DNA from: Symbiobacteriaceae bacterium
Lineage (GTDB): Bacteria; Bacillota; Sulfobacillia; Symbiobacteriales; Symbiobacteriaceae
DNA length: 64,000 bases
Reading direction: 5' to 3'
NCBI GenBank assembly: GCA_029239785.1
Contig: JARBUG010000003.1
Location: forward strand, 58,639 to 122,638
Notes under the pieces: generated by a model
What the model was told of the DNA's origin: nothing
The model's database searches: none
Seen by the model: only the letters and a program-made list of their open reading frames with translations
Made by a program: the position numbers and the translations under genes
Part shown: one piece after another, positions 52,961 through 62,100 of the stretch
Layout: each line of letters begins with the position of its first letter
How positions within the stretch are numbered: the stretch's first letter is position 1

Positions 52961-54055
52961 ATGACGACGGATTTCCTCCCGATTCAGGCGATCGATTATG
53001 TGGAGTACTACGTGGGAAATGCCAAGCAGGCCGCCCAGTTTTATCGGTCGGCCTTTGGCTTCACCGTCAAAGCCTATGCCGGGTTGGAAACGGGTGTGCG
53101 TGACCGGACTTCGTATTTCCTGGAGCAAGGCGAAGTCAGGCTGGTGCTGACCGGCGCGCTCGGGCCGGACGGGCCTGTGGCGGAGCAAATCCGGCGCCAT
53201 GGCGACGGCATTCGGGACATCGCCCTGCGGGTCGATGACTGCGAAGCTGCGTTTCAGGCGACCGTCTCCCGGGGTGCGAAGGCCGTTATGGAGCCCACCC
53301 TCTTTTCGGACGAGCACGGCGAACTGAAGAAGGCGTCTATTGCTGCTTACGGCGACACCATTCACACCTTTGTTGAGCGGAAGAACTACAACGGCGTCTG
53401 GGCGCCGGGCTTCCGGGCCGTCGCCCCCGGCCCGAACACCACCGGCGAATCCACGGGCATTGCCGCGGTTGACCATATCGTTGGTAATGTCGAAGAGATG
53501 ATGGAATGGGTCAAGTTCTATGAAGATGTGATGGGCTTTGCCCAGTTCCAAACCTTCGATGATAAGGACATTTCCACCGAGTACTCGGCCCTCATGTCCA
53601 AGGTGATGGCCGGCGGCAAGGGGAAGGTCAAGTTCCCGATTAACGAGCCGGCGAACGGGCGCAAGAAGTCGCAGATTCAGGAGTTCCTGGATTTCTACGG
53701 CGGCCCGGGCGCCCAGCATGTCGCCCTGATTACGGGCGATATTGTCAAGACGGTGGGCGAACTGCAGGCCCGCGGCGTGGAGTTCCTGAATACGCCGGAT
53801 TCCTATTACGACGAGCTTGAGGGCCGGGTCGGTCAGATTCCCGAGCCCATGGACGAACTGCGTCGCCTGAAGATACTGGTGGACCGGGACGATGAGGGCT
53901 ACCTGCTCCAGATTTTCAGCAAGCCCGTGCAGGACCGGCCCACCTTCTTCTTTGAGATCATTCAGCGGAAGGGCGCCCGTGGCTTTGGCAAGGGCAATTT
54001 CCGGGCACTGTTTGAGGCCATTGAACGGGAGCAGGAGCTCCGGGGGAATCTATGA
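52961..54055 (+). CDS. hppD: 4-hydroxyphenylpyruvate dioxygenase
   Basis: A 364-aa two-module VOC enzyme. The Fe(II) ligands are visible in the C-terminal module: VDHIVGN (His), AQHVALIT (His) and FFFEIIQRKG (Glu); the conserved GGPGAQH and RGARGFGKGNF tail are present. It converts 4-hydroxyphenylpyruvate to homogentisate using O2. AAAGGAG lies about 11 nt before the ATG. First gene of the tyrosine degradation operon, overlapping the next by 4 nt. Confidence 0.96.
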   Translation: MTTDFLPIQAIDYVEYYVGNAKQAAQFYRSAFGFTVKAYAGLETGVRDRTSYFLEQGEVRLVLTGALGPDGPVAEQIRRHGDGIRDIALRVDDCEAAFQATVSRGAKAVMEPTLFSDEHGELKKASIAAYGDTIHTFVERKNYNGVWAPGFRAVAPGPNTTGESTGIAAVDHIVGNVEEMMEWVKFYEDVMGFAQFQTFDDKDISTEYSALMSKVMAGGKGKVKFPINEPANGRKKSQIQEFLDFYGGPGAQHVALITGDIVKTVGELQARGVEFLNTPDSYYDELEGRVGQIPEPMDELRRLKILVDRDDEGYLLQIFSKPVQDRPTFFFEIIQRKGARGFGKGNFRALFEAIEREQELRGNL

Positions 54056-54906
54056 GACTCGTCACCGTTTCGGTCGACAAGGTGCTGCGCCCCGGGCGTC
54101 TGCATGACGATGGCGTCATGGTATATGCCGCAACGCGGATGCAAGAGGTAGTGGGGGAGCCGGGTTACCGCCGGGAGATGGGGTGGGTGCCCGCCCCGGA
54201 GGTGAGGCTGCGGCCCCCGGTGCCGCATCCGCAGACCATTCGCGATTTCTATGCCTTTGAAGCACACGTGAAGAATGCCCGGGCCCGCAGGGGCCTGGGC
54301 ATGATTCCCGAGTGGTATAACGCCCCGGTCTTCTATTTCAGTAACACGACCAACGTGTTCGGACCTGACGAGGAGATCCGGCGGCCCAGCTACACCAAAA
54401 TGCTCGACTTTGAGCTGGAGGTGGCCGCCGTCATCGGGAAAATCGGGTACAACATCGATCCTGATGATGCGGAGCAGTATATCGCCGGGTTTATGATCAT
54501 GAACGACTGGAGCGCCCGCGACGTGCAGCGGGAGGAGATGAAGGTGGGCCTCGGCCCCGCCAAGGGCAAGGACTTTGCCACCTCCTTCGGCCCCTGGATT
54601 CTGACCACTGACGAACTGGCCGATCGCCGCGTCGGGCCCGGCCTGCGCTACAACCTGGAGATGGTCGCCCGCATAAACGGGAAGGAAGTGAGCCGGGGCA
54701 ACCTGGCTGATATGCACTTCCACTGGGGCGAGTTGCTGGCCCGGGCCAGCCAGGATTGCATGCTCCAACCCGGCGAGATCATCGGGTCGGGCACGGTGGG
54801 CACGGGCTGCCTGCTTGAGACCGGGGCCGCCCCCTGGTTGGAACCCGGCGATGAAGTCGAGCTGGAAGTGGAGCGGCTCGGCGTGCTGAGAAACTTGGTG
54901 AGGTGA
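54052..54906 (+). CDS. Fumarylacetoacetate hydrolase-family protein
   Basis: A 284-aa FAH-family hydrolase with FYAFEAHVKNAR, the metal-binding LDFELEVAAVIG (ExE) and DWSARDVQREEM, KGKDFATSFGPWI and GSGTVGTGC motifs. In this operon it most likely hydrolyses fumarylacetoacetate or maleylacetoacetate to acetoacetate plus fumarate/maleate. No maleylacetoacetate isomerase gene is seen. ATGA overlap with hppD; 6 bp before hmgA. Confidence 0.92.
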   Translation: MRLVTVSVDKVLRPGRLHDDGVMVYAATRMQEVVGEPGYRREMGWVPAPEVRLRPPVPHPQTIRDFYAFEAHVKNARARRGLGMIPEWYNAPVFYFSNTTNVFGPDEEIRRPSYTKMLDFELEVAAVIGKIGYNIDPDDAEQYIAGFMIMNDWSARDVQREEMKVGLGPAKGKDFATSFGPWILTTDELADRRVGPGLRYNLEMVARINGKEVSRGNLADMHFHWGELLARASQDCMLQPGEIIGSGTVGTGCLLETGAAPWLEPGDEVELEVERLGVLRNLVR

Positions 54907-54912
54907 CAAACC

Positions 54913-56079
54913 ATGCCTTTCTACGTCAGCCGGGGCCAGGTGCCCCACAAGCGGCATGTCCAGTTCCGCAAGCCCGACGGCGGCCTTTACCGGGAGCAGG
55001 TCATGGGCACCCGGGGCTTCTCGGGCATTCAATCGATCCTGTACCACATCAACCCGCCCACAGCGGTGCAGCGGGTGGATGACCTGGGACCGGTCGTCCA
55101 CGAGTACGAGCCGGAGGGCGCCCTGCGCCACCGCCACTTCCGCACGGCGCCCATCGAACCTGGCGGCGACATCGTCACCGGGCGGCGGCTGCTTATGGGC
55201 AACAGCGACGTGGTCGTCTCGCTGGTGCGGCCCACGGAACCCATGGAATATTTCTACCGCAACGGTGAGGCCGACGAGGTGCTCTTCATTCATGCGGGGC
55301 GCGGCCGGCTCCAGACCAACTACGGCTCGCTGCCCTACGGCCCCGGCGATTACCTCGTGATTCCCATCGGCACCACCTGGCGCATGCTGCCGGAGGGCGG
55401 CGAGCCGCACCGGGTGCTGGCGGTGGAGTCGTTCGGGCCGGTGGTGCCGCCCAAGCGCTATTTCAACGAGTGGGGACAACTGCTGGAGCACAGCCCGTAC
55501 TGCGAGCGCGACATGCGGGTGCCCGACGAACTGGAGACCTTCGATGAGCAGGGCGAGTTTGAAGTGCGGGTCAAGGCGAACGGCCGCCTGACCGCCTGCT
55601 TCTTCGGCTTCCACCCGCTCGACGTGGTGGGCTGGGACGGGTATCTGCACCCGTACGCCCTCTCCATTCACGACTTCGAGCCAATTACGGGGCGGATTCA
55701 CCAGCCCCCGCCCGTTCATCAGACGTTCGAAGGGCCGGGCTTTGTGCTCTGCTCGTTTGTGCCGCGCCTGTTTGACTATCATCCGCAGGCGATTCCGGTG
55801 CCCTACAATCACAGTAATGTCGACTCCGATGAGGTCATCTATTATGTAGATGGGAACTTCATGAGCCGGCGGGGCATTGAGCCGGCTTCGGTGACGCTTC
55901 ACCCCCGGGGGATTCCCCACGGGCCGCACCCCGGCGCCGTTGAGGGCAGCCTGGGCAAGGAGAAGACCGAGGAGCTGGCGGTGATGATCGACACCTTCCA
56001 TCCCTTGCGGATTGGGAAGGGGATGCTGGCCCTGGAGGACCCGGGTTATATGAACTCATGGAAGGTCGGTGGCAGATGA
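54913..56079 (+). CDS. hmgA: Homogentisate 1,2-dioxygenase
   Basis: A 388-aa protein of the bacterial HGD cupin type with the metal-site segment PYNHSNVDSDEVIYYVDG (His/Glu) and HPRGIPHGPHPG (His). It opens homogentisate to maleylacetoacetate. It is shorter than the Pseudomonas enzyme (about 430 aa), as is usual for this clade. GAGGTG precedes the ATG. Third gene of the operon. Confidence 0.92.
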   Translation: MPFYVSRGQVPHKRHVQFRKPDGGLYREQVMGTRGFSGIQSILYHINPPTAVQRVDDLGPVVHEYEPEGALRHRHFRTAPIEPGGDIVTGRRLLMGNSDVVVSLVRPTEPMEYFYRNGEADEVLFIHAGRGRLQTNYGSLPYGPGDYLVIPIGTTWRMLPEGGEPHRVLAVESFGPVVPPKRYFNEWGQLLEHSPYCERDMRVPDELETFDEQGEFEVRVKANGRLTACFFGFHPLDVVGWDGYLHPYALSIHDFEPITGRIHQPPPVHQTFEGPGFVLCSFVPRLFDYHPQAIPVPYNHSNVDSDEVIYYVDGNFMSRRGIEPASVTLHPRGIPHGPHPGAVEGSLGKEKTEELAVMIDTFHPLRIGKGMLALEDPGYMNSWKVGGR

Positions 56080-56696
56080 TAATCGATCCGTCTACCATGC
56101 CCTGGCTCCATGCTTACAGGTTGATGATCGGCTCGATTTTGCCGCGCCCCATCGCATGGGTCTCTACTACGAGCAAGGAGGGCGTCCACAATCTGGCGCC
56201 CTTCAGCTTTTTCACGGCGGTGGCTGCGGAGCCCATGACCATTTGCTTCAGCCCCATGCGGCGGGGCAGCGATGGCGGCAAAAAAGATACGCTTGCGAAT
56301 ATCGAGGAAACCGGCGAGTTCGTGGTGAATATCGTTTCCGAAGCACTTGCAGAGGCGATGAACCGGACCGCTGCCGACCTGCCGCCTGAGGTGGATGAGT
56401 TCCAGGTGGCGGGGCTGACGCCGGTGGCTTCGGCCACGGTGCGGGCGCCCCGGGTCGGCGAGTGCCTGGTCGCCTACGAATGCCGGCTGCTTCAGGTGGT
56501 GCATGTGGGCGAGGCGAAGCCCGGGGCGGGCGCCCTGGTGCTGGGCACCGTCCAGCGCCTGTACGTGGCCGACGAGGTGCTCGACCAGGGGCGCATCAAG
56601 CTGGACCTGCTTCAGCCCATCGGCCGGATGGCCGGAAACGACTATGTCCGCTGCACGGATCGCTTCAGCGTCGAACGACCGACCACCGGGAGGTAA
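56076..56696 (+). CDS. Flavin reductase-like FMN-binding protein
   Basis: A 206-aa protein of the flavin reductase/flavoredoxin fold with LPRPIAWVSTTSKEGVHNLAP (split), FSFFTAVAAEPMTICFSP and the conserved NIV segment. It binds FMN and may supply reduced flavin to an oxygenase or act as a flavoredoxin. The ATG at 56076 overlaps the hmgA stop (ATGA), so it is translationally coupled; an ATG at 56058 is less likely. Its presence in a tyrosine operon is common but its role is not established. Confidence 0.85.
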   Translation: MIIDPSTMPWLHAYRLMIGSILPRPIAWVSTTSKEGVHNLAPFSFFTAVAAEPMTICFSPMRRGSDGGKKDTLANIEETGEFVVNIVSEALAEAMNRTAADLPPEVDEFQVAGLTPVASATVRAPRVGECLVAYECRLLQVVHVGEAKPGAGALVLGTVQRLYVADEVLDQGRIKLDLLQPIGRMAGNDYVRCTDRFSVERPTTGR

Positions 56697-56704
56697 CCGC
56701 AACC

Positions 56705-57550
56705 ATGCCCTCTACCGTCAAGCTTCTCGACTTGTCCCCGAAGTGGCTGCGTTTCTACGAACTCGCGAAGGATGAGCCGGACCCGGAACGGCGGTGGCAG
56801 CTGTGGCATGAGCATTATCGGTTCGCCGCGATTCCGCCGACCCCGGCGGGTCTGGAGCGGGCCCGTGAAATGCTGGATGGGTCGTTCGACCGGTATCCGA
56901 CCGCACTGGATGCGATCGCGGCCGGGGCGCCGGGCTTCCGCCCGCAGCCGCAGGCTTCGCTGGAGGCGGTCTGCCGGGCGCTGAATTTCGACGGCGATAT
57001 GACGGTGGAGTGCGTGCTGTACGTCGGCAACTTCGAGGGCAACGCGTTCGCCTATACGATGAACGGCGTGGCGCGGGTCCATTTCCCGGTGGAAACGCAT
57101 GAGCAACGGGATATTACCATGGCGCATGAGTTCGCCCACGTGGTGCATGAGCGGCTGTGCGGGGCGGAGGGATACGTGACCCCAATCGCGGTGCTGGCGA
57201 TGAAGGAAGGGATCGCTATGCACACCGCAAAGGCGGTGGCGCCCGGGGAGCCGGATGTGATGTACATTAGTCACCTGGAGCCAGCCTGGATGGAGCGCTG
57301 CCAGGCGAAGCACCGGGCGATTCTGGAGGGGATTCAGCCCTTCCTTAGCGAGGCGAGCGAGGCGGCCATGTGGCGCTTCACCATGGGCACGGGCACCACG
57401 GGCGAGGGGCGCGAGGTTTACTACGTGGGCTGGCATGTGGTGGGGCATTTGCTCCGGCAGGGGCGGACGCTGGGCGAACTGGCCCGGCTCGGGGAGAGCG
57501 AGATTCTCGCCACGGTCCAGGCGACGGTGGGCGCGCTGCTGCGAGGGTAG
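56705..57550 (+). CDS. Zinc-protease-like protein with HExxH motif
   Basis: A 281-aa protein with MAHEFAHVVHE (HExxH) and VAGEPDVMY/EGIAMHT segments resembling DUF2268-type predicted zinc peptidases. GGGAGGT is 10 nt before ATG 56705; the longer upstream frame lies inside the flavin reductase gene. It is the last gene of the tyrosine operon. No signal peptide, so probably cytoplasmic. Substrate unknown. Confidence 0.75.
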   Translation: MPSTVKLLDLSPKWLRFYELAKDEPDPERRWQLWHEHYRFAAIPPTPAGLERAREMLDGSFDRYPTALDAIAAGAPGFRPQPQASLEAVCRALNFDGDMTVECVLYVGNFEGNAFAYTMNGVARVHFPVETHEQRDITMAHEFAHVVHERLCGAEGYVTPIAVLAMKEGIAMHTAKAVAPGEPDVMYISHLEPAWMERCQAKHRAILEGIQPFLSEASEAAMWRFTMGTGTTGEGREVYYVGWHVVGHLLRQGRTLGELARLGESEILATVQATVGALLRG

Positions 57551-57619
57551 GGGGAGAGCCGCCTCGCGTCGGTGTCACCGCCAACTGGGCGCCGAAGGGT
57601 CACAGGCATCACTAGCAAG

Positions 57620-57645
57620 ACCGCATCCGAAAGGGTGCGGTTTTT
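57620..57645 (+). terminator. Terminator of the tyrosine operon
   Basis: ACCGCATCC / GGGTGCGGT (one G-U pair) with a short loop, then TTTTTCC. Confidence 0.85.
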
Positions 57646-57724
57646 CCAATGGGGAGGGGATTTTGTCCCCTGCACTGAATTTTTAGGTCACATCACACGA
57701 TCCGCCGCGGAGGTGCCCCACCCC

Positions 57725-59023
57725 ATGCCGCGTGAAGCCATTCTTCCCCCTGAAATCTCCCAGCAATTTCTCCAGGCGTTCGAGGCGGTTGCCGGCAGCC
57801 CGTCCATTCCCGACTGGTATCTGAACTTGCCAAAGGAACCCTGCCCGATCAGCGAGGCAGAGCGAATGCAGGGTCTGGCGACCATTTGGGCGCAGGCCCG
57901 GGCCAGTTTCGCGTTTTGGGCCGAACTGCCCGCTGAACTGGACTGGGACGCTGAGTTCCGGCGCTTCCTGCCCCTGGTTGCGGCAGCCGCCGACCCTGCC
58001 GACTACTACCGGCTGCTCCGGTGCTTTATCGCCCTGCTGCGGGAGGGCCACAGCTACATCATGCAGCCGCCCTGGATCGATAATCGGGTCCGGCCTGCCC
58101 TCGCCATTTACCCGGTTGAGGGGCAGCCCGTTGTGATCCGGGGAAACGCGCTTCCCATTGGCACCGTCATTACAAGTGTCGACGATACGCCGGTTGAAGC
58201 GATGTTGCCTGGACTGCTGAAGCTTGCATGCGCTGCACCCGAGCACAGCCGCCTGACCCAGGCCATGGGCGCCCTCCTGGAAGGTCCCCGGGGCACGCAG
58301 GTCCGGGTCGGCGCCCGCCGGCCTGACGGCACCGAGAGCACCGTTACTGTGACCCGGGACGGCGCCCTGGCCCCGGTAGCGCTCTGTGAGCGGGAAGATC
58401 TGCCCGGCGGCGCGACTGTCGTGCGCATAGGCGCCTGGCATCCCGAGACAGTGGTGGACCTTTTCAACGAGGCCTTCCCACACTTTGAAGGCGTCCGCGG
58501 TCTGATCATCGACCTGCGCCGCAACGGGGGCGGGAACAGCGCCTTCGGCGATGCGGTGCTCGCCCGGCTCATCGACGAGCCTGTGGAGGGGCGGGGCGTA
58601 TCCTATCATCCGCTGCACTGGGGCTCCATGCAGGGCCTGGGGCAGGGCGCCCCGGTGCTGACCGAGCACTGGAAGCCCGTGGCCCCGGACCTGGCCCGCC
58701 CCCGGTTCGCCGGCCCCGTGGCCGTGCTGACCGGCATGCAAACGGTCAGCGCCGGCGAAGACTTTGCCGCAGCGTTCCGGCTGGCTGACCGGGGCCCCCT
58801 GGTCGGGGAGCTGACGGCGGGCAGCACCGGAACCCCGGCCATCTTCCCGCTGCCGGGGGGCGGCGTGGGGGCGGTCTCGTCTACCCGGTGCGCTTACCGG
58901 GGGCGCGCGGCCTTCCAGGGCCGGGGCCTGGCGCCTGACGTGCCGGTGGCGCCGACCATCGCCGGCCTGGCCGCCGGGCGCGACGAGGTGCTGGAAGCGG
59001 CGCTGGCTGCGCTTAACACTTAG
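57725..59023 (+). CDS. S41-family peptidase-like protein (C-terminal processing peptidase fold)
   Basis: A 432-aa protein. A helical N-terminal part (about 1-135) precedes a PDZ-like segment and the S41 catalytic domain (about 225-420), with VRGLIIDLRRNGGGN, TGMQTVSAGEDFAAAF (catalytic Ser in VSAGE) and ELTAGSTGTP. No signal peptide or membrane segment is seen. GGAGGTG lies about 11 nt before ATG 57725. The Lys/Tyr partner was not assigned with confidence. Located between two terminators. Confidence 0.85.
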   Translation: MPREAILPPEISQQFLQAFEAVAGSPSIPDWYLNLPKEPCPISEAERMQGLATIWAQARASFAFWAELPAELDWDAEFRRFLPLVAAAADPADYYRLLRCFIALLREGHSYIMQPPWIDNRVRPALAIYPVEGQPVVIRGNALPIGTVITSVDDTPVEAMLPGLLKLACAAPEHSRLTQAMGALLEGPRGTQVRVGARRPDGTESTVTVTRDGALAPVALCEREDLPGGATVVRIGAWHPETVVDLFNEAFPHFEGVRGLIIDLRRNGGGNSAFGDAVLARLIDEPVEGRGVSYHPLHWGSMQGLGQGAPVLTEHWKPVAPDLARPRFAGPVAVLTGMQTVSAGEDFAAAFRLADRGPLVGELTAGSTGTPAIFPLPGGGVGAVSSTRCAYRGRAAFQGRGLAPDVPVAPTIAGLAAGRDEVLEAALAALNT

Positions 59024-59100
59024 GGTCACGCGGTTTATATCTGCCAACCATTCTCCGATATCTATAAGTGTAAGACCCGTATGGAAAGAGGGTTGCCAAG

Positions 59101-62100
59101 TTGTTCAGACGTGTCTGGGCAGGTCTGCTGTCGCTCCTTCTGATCATGTGCACGCTTGCGACGACCGCCCCGCCGGCACTCGCGGCCATGCACGAAGAGG
59201 ACTACCTCGAAGCCGCCCGCCAATTGAACCGGTATGGCCTGGTGCAGGGCGATGACCAGGGCTATCGGTTCTACTCGCAGCTTACCCGGGCCGAAATGGC
59301 CAAACTGCTGGTCTACTCCCTGGGCCTGCAAAATGATGCGCCCAGGTACCTGGGGCGTGGCGTGTTCGCCGACACCACCGGGCACTGGGCGGAGGGCATT
59401 ATTGCCGTGGCCAAAACCACGGGCGTGATGCGTGGCTACCCAGAAGGCGACTTCCGGCCCCAGGCGCCGCTCACCTACGCCGAGGTGGTCACCGCGCTCT
59501 CACGCCTGGTCGGCCTGGAGGCCAGCGGTGAGCCCTGGCCGCGCACCTACCTGACCCCGGCGCAGGACGCCGGTATCATTCCCGAGCAAATGAACGTGCA
59601 CCTCATGCTGGGCGACCCGGCTGCTCGGGGCGATGTGTTCGTCCTGCTCTGGCGGACCCTGTCCGTCGTCAAAAACGCACAGGGCCAGAACCTGCTCCGG
59701 CGTTACCTGGACACCACGGCGCCTACGCTGGCCGTTGACCCGCAGCCCAAGGAGACCGCTGACCTGACGCTCACCGTATCGGGTACTGTCAAGGATGCGG
59801 ATCAGGTGCTGGTAAACGGGCAGTCCGCGACGGTTACCTTCGGCTCCTTCCGGCACGATGTCAGCCTGCGCCTCGGGCCCAACACCATTCGCGTGCAGGC
59901 GGTGGATATCGCCGGCAACGTTCGCGAAGAGGTCGTTCAGATTGAGCGCAAGCAGAGCCCCATTGGCGCCCTGGCCGTGACCGGGCCTGCTCAGGTCAAG
60001 GTCGGCCAGACGGCGAGCTACAGCGTCACCCTGAAGGATCAGAACGGCGAGGCCATCGCCGACCGGAAGGGGATTACGGCGGAAGTGCTGCCGGCCGCCC
60101 TCGGCTCCTTCGACGCGGTCACTGGGGTCTTTACCGCAGGCACGGTGCCGGGCGCCGGCTCGATTGTGGTGAAGGCCGGCTCGGCGCAGTCCAGCGTGGC
60201 GGTTACCACCATACCGGGCTCGCTGGACCATCTCCGCATCGATCCGCCCGTGGCGGGCGCTGCGGCCAAAGAAACCGTCACCTTCACGGTCAAGGGCTAC
60301 GACCAGTATGAGAACTCGGTTGCCATCGGGGCGGTCCATTGGTCGGCCAGCGGCGGCACCATTGGGGCGACCACGGGCGTCTTTACGGTGCCCGACACGC
60401 CCGGCGTTTTCACGGTTACTGCCACAGCCAGCGGCAAAAGCGCCACTGCCACCGTGCAGCCGCTGAATTTCCAGGCTGCGTCGGTCCGGGTCACGGTGCC
60501 GACCAACGCGAACCTGAAGGCCAACGGCCTGGGCGAAATCACCATGACGGCCACCGTGCTGGACGATAAGGGTAACACCTTGACGGACTACAAGGGGAAC
60601 CTCACCCTCACGTCGTCGGCGCCGGGCACAGCCAGCCCCACCGTCCAGAGCGTGCCGGTAACGGGCGGCGCCGCCCAGTTCACGGTGCGGGCGGGCACCA
60701 TCCCCGGTACCGCCCAGATCAAGGCGTCCACCAACCTGACGGTCAGCGGAACGGCGCCGGTTACCGTGGCGCCGCAGCGCCTGCAGTCGATCCGTCTCGT
60801 CGGAACGGCGCTCTCCAATCACGTTAACAACGCAGCCACCGGCTATGTCGAGGCCATCGCCCTCGATGAAGACGGCAACCCCATGCGGTCGCCCCTGGCT
60901 GAAACGGTCGCCCTCCGCCTGCGGCTGAACATGGCCGGCTCCGGCGCAGCCCGGTTCATGTCCAACGGCCTGCCCGAGGCGATGATCGCCCTCAGCAGCG
61001 TCGACCCGACCACGGGCGACGTGCGGACCAGGACACATCTGCAATATGACAGCGGCATCGGCACGGTCCTGATCGAAGGAACTGCGCTGTCGACCATGTC
61101 GTGGGTGCAGATTCAGCCCGGTGCCCTGGTGGCGGACCAGGTCGGCCTGCCGGCCCGGGTCATGATTGAGCCCCTGGCCGACACCGGCGCCGGGCAGACC
61201 GCGAACATCGTGGTCGTCGTGCTGGACGCCAACGGCTTCCGTGTCACCCGCCCCGATGCCCTCGTCGGTGTGATAGTGCGGCTCCGTGATCAGAACGGCG
61301 TTACGTTGACGGGCACATCCGTCAGTGCGGGGCGCTGGCAGTTCCCCGTGACGCAGACGGTGGCGGGTACCTATACCTACACGGCCAGCTTACAGCCTAC
61401 ACCGGCTGAGGCGAGCCTGTCGGCCAGAGTCCTTCCCGCTCCCGTCGCCAGCTTGCGGGTAACCGCCGAACCGGCGTCTCTTCAGGCCGACAACGCCAGC
61501 CAGACCAAGCTCCGGGCGGAACTGGTTGACGTTTACGGCAATCGGGTCACGCAGCCTTCTTACCCTGTGACCTTCACCAAGGTGACAAACCGTGGCGCCG
61601 TGCAGACCTTCACAGCGCAGACGGTCAACTCGGCGACCGGTGTGGCCGAAGTGACGCTCCGGGCCGGAACCGTCGCCGCCAACGAAGATTTCGTGATCAC
61701 GGTGGCTAACCCCGCGATGACGGCGAACTTCACGCTCACCGTGCGGGGTGTTCCCGACCGGCTGGCGCTCAGTTATGGCGACAACAACGGCAACAACGCA
61801 CCCGGCGAGGCGGCTGATAACCTTGGGCGGGCCGGCCAGCCGCTCACCGTCTTTGTCGACGTGATGGACCGGAACGGCGCCGTTGCCACGTACGACCACG
61901 GTCGGGCGATTACCGTGACGGTCAAGAACATGCGCACCGGCGAGGAGCAGACCATTCCGCAGCCCACCACCATGAGCAACGGGCGGGCGGTCTTCCACGT
62001 CACCCGTTCCACGGCGGATCGGTATGCCCTGAAGGCCCAGTCGGCCGGCCTTTCGCCGGCTACGACGGCAGGCTACGGCGGCCCGGTGGCCGACGCCATC

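Noticed and set aside
53962..56001. Minus-strand frame opposite the FAH/hmgA genes
   Set aside because: It spans several tightly packed plus-strand genes with clear motifs and has no motif of its own.
57550..57615. Possible third, diverged copy of the CTAG element after the zinc-protease gene
   Set aside because: It ends in CTAG near a terminator and shares a short GACCCTT-CGGC-like string on the minus strand, but length and inner hairpin do not match.
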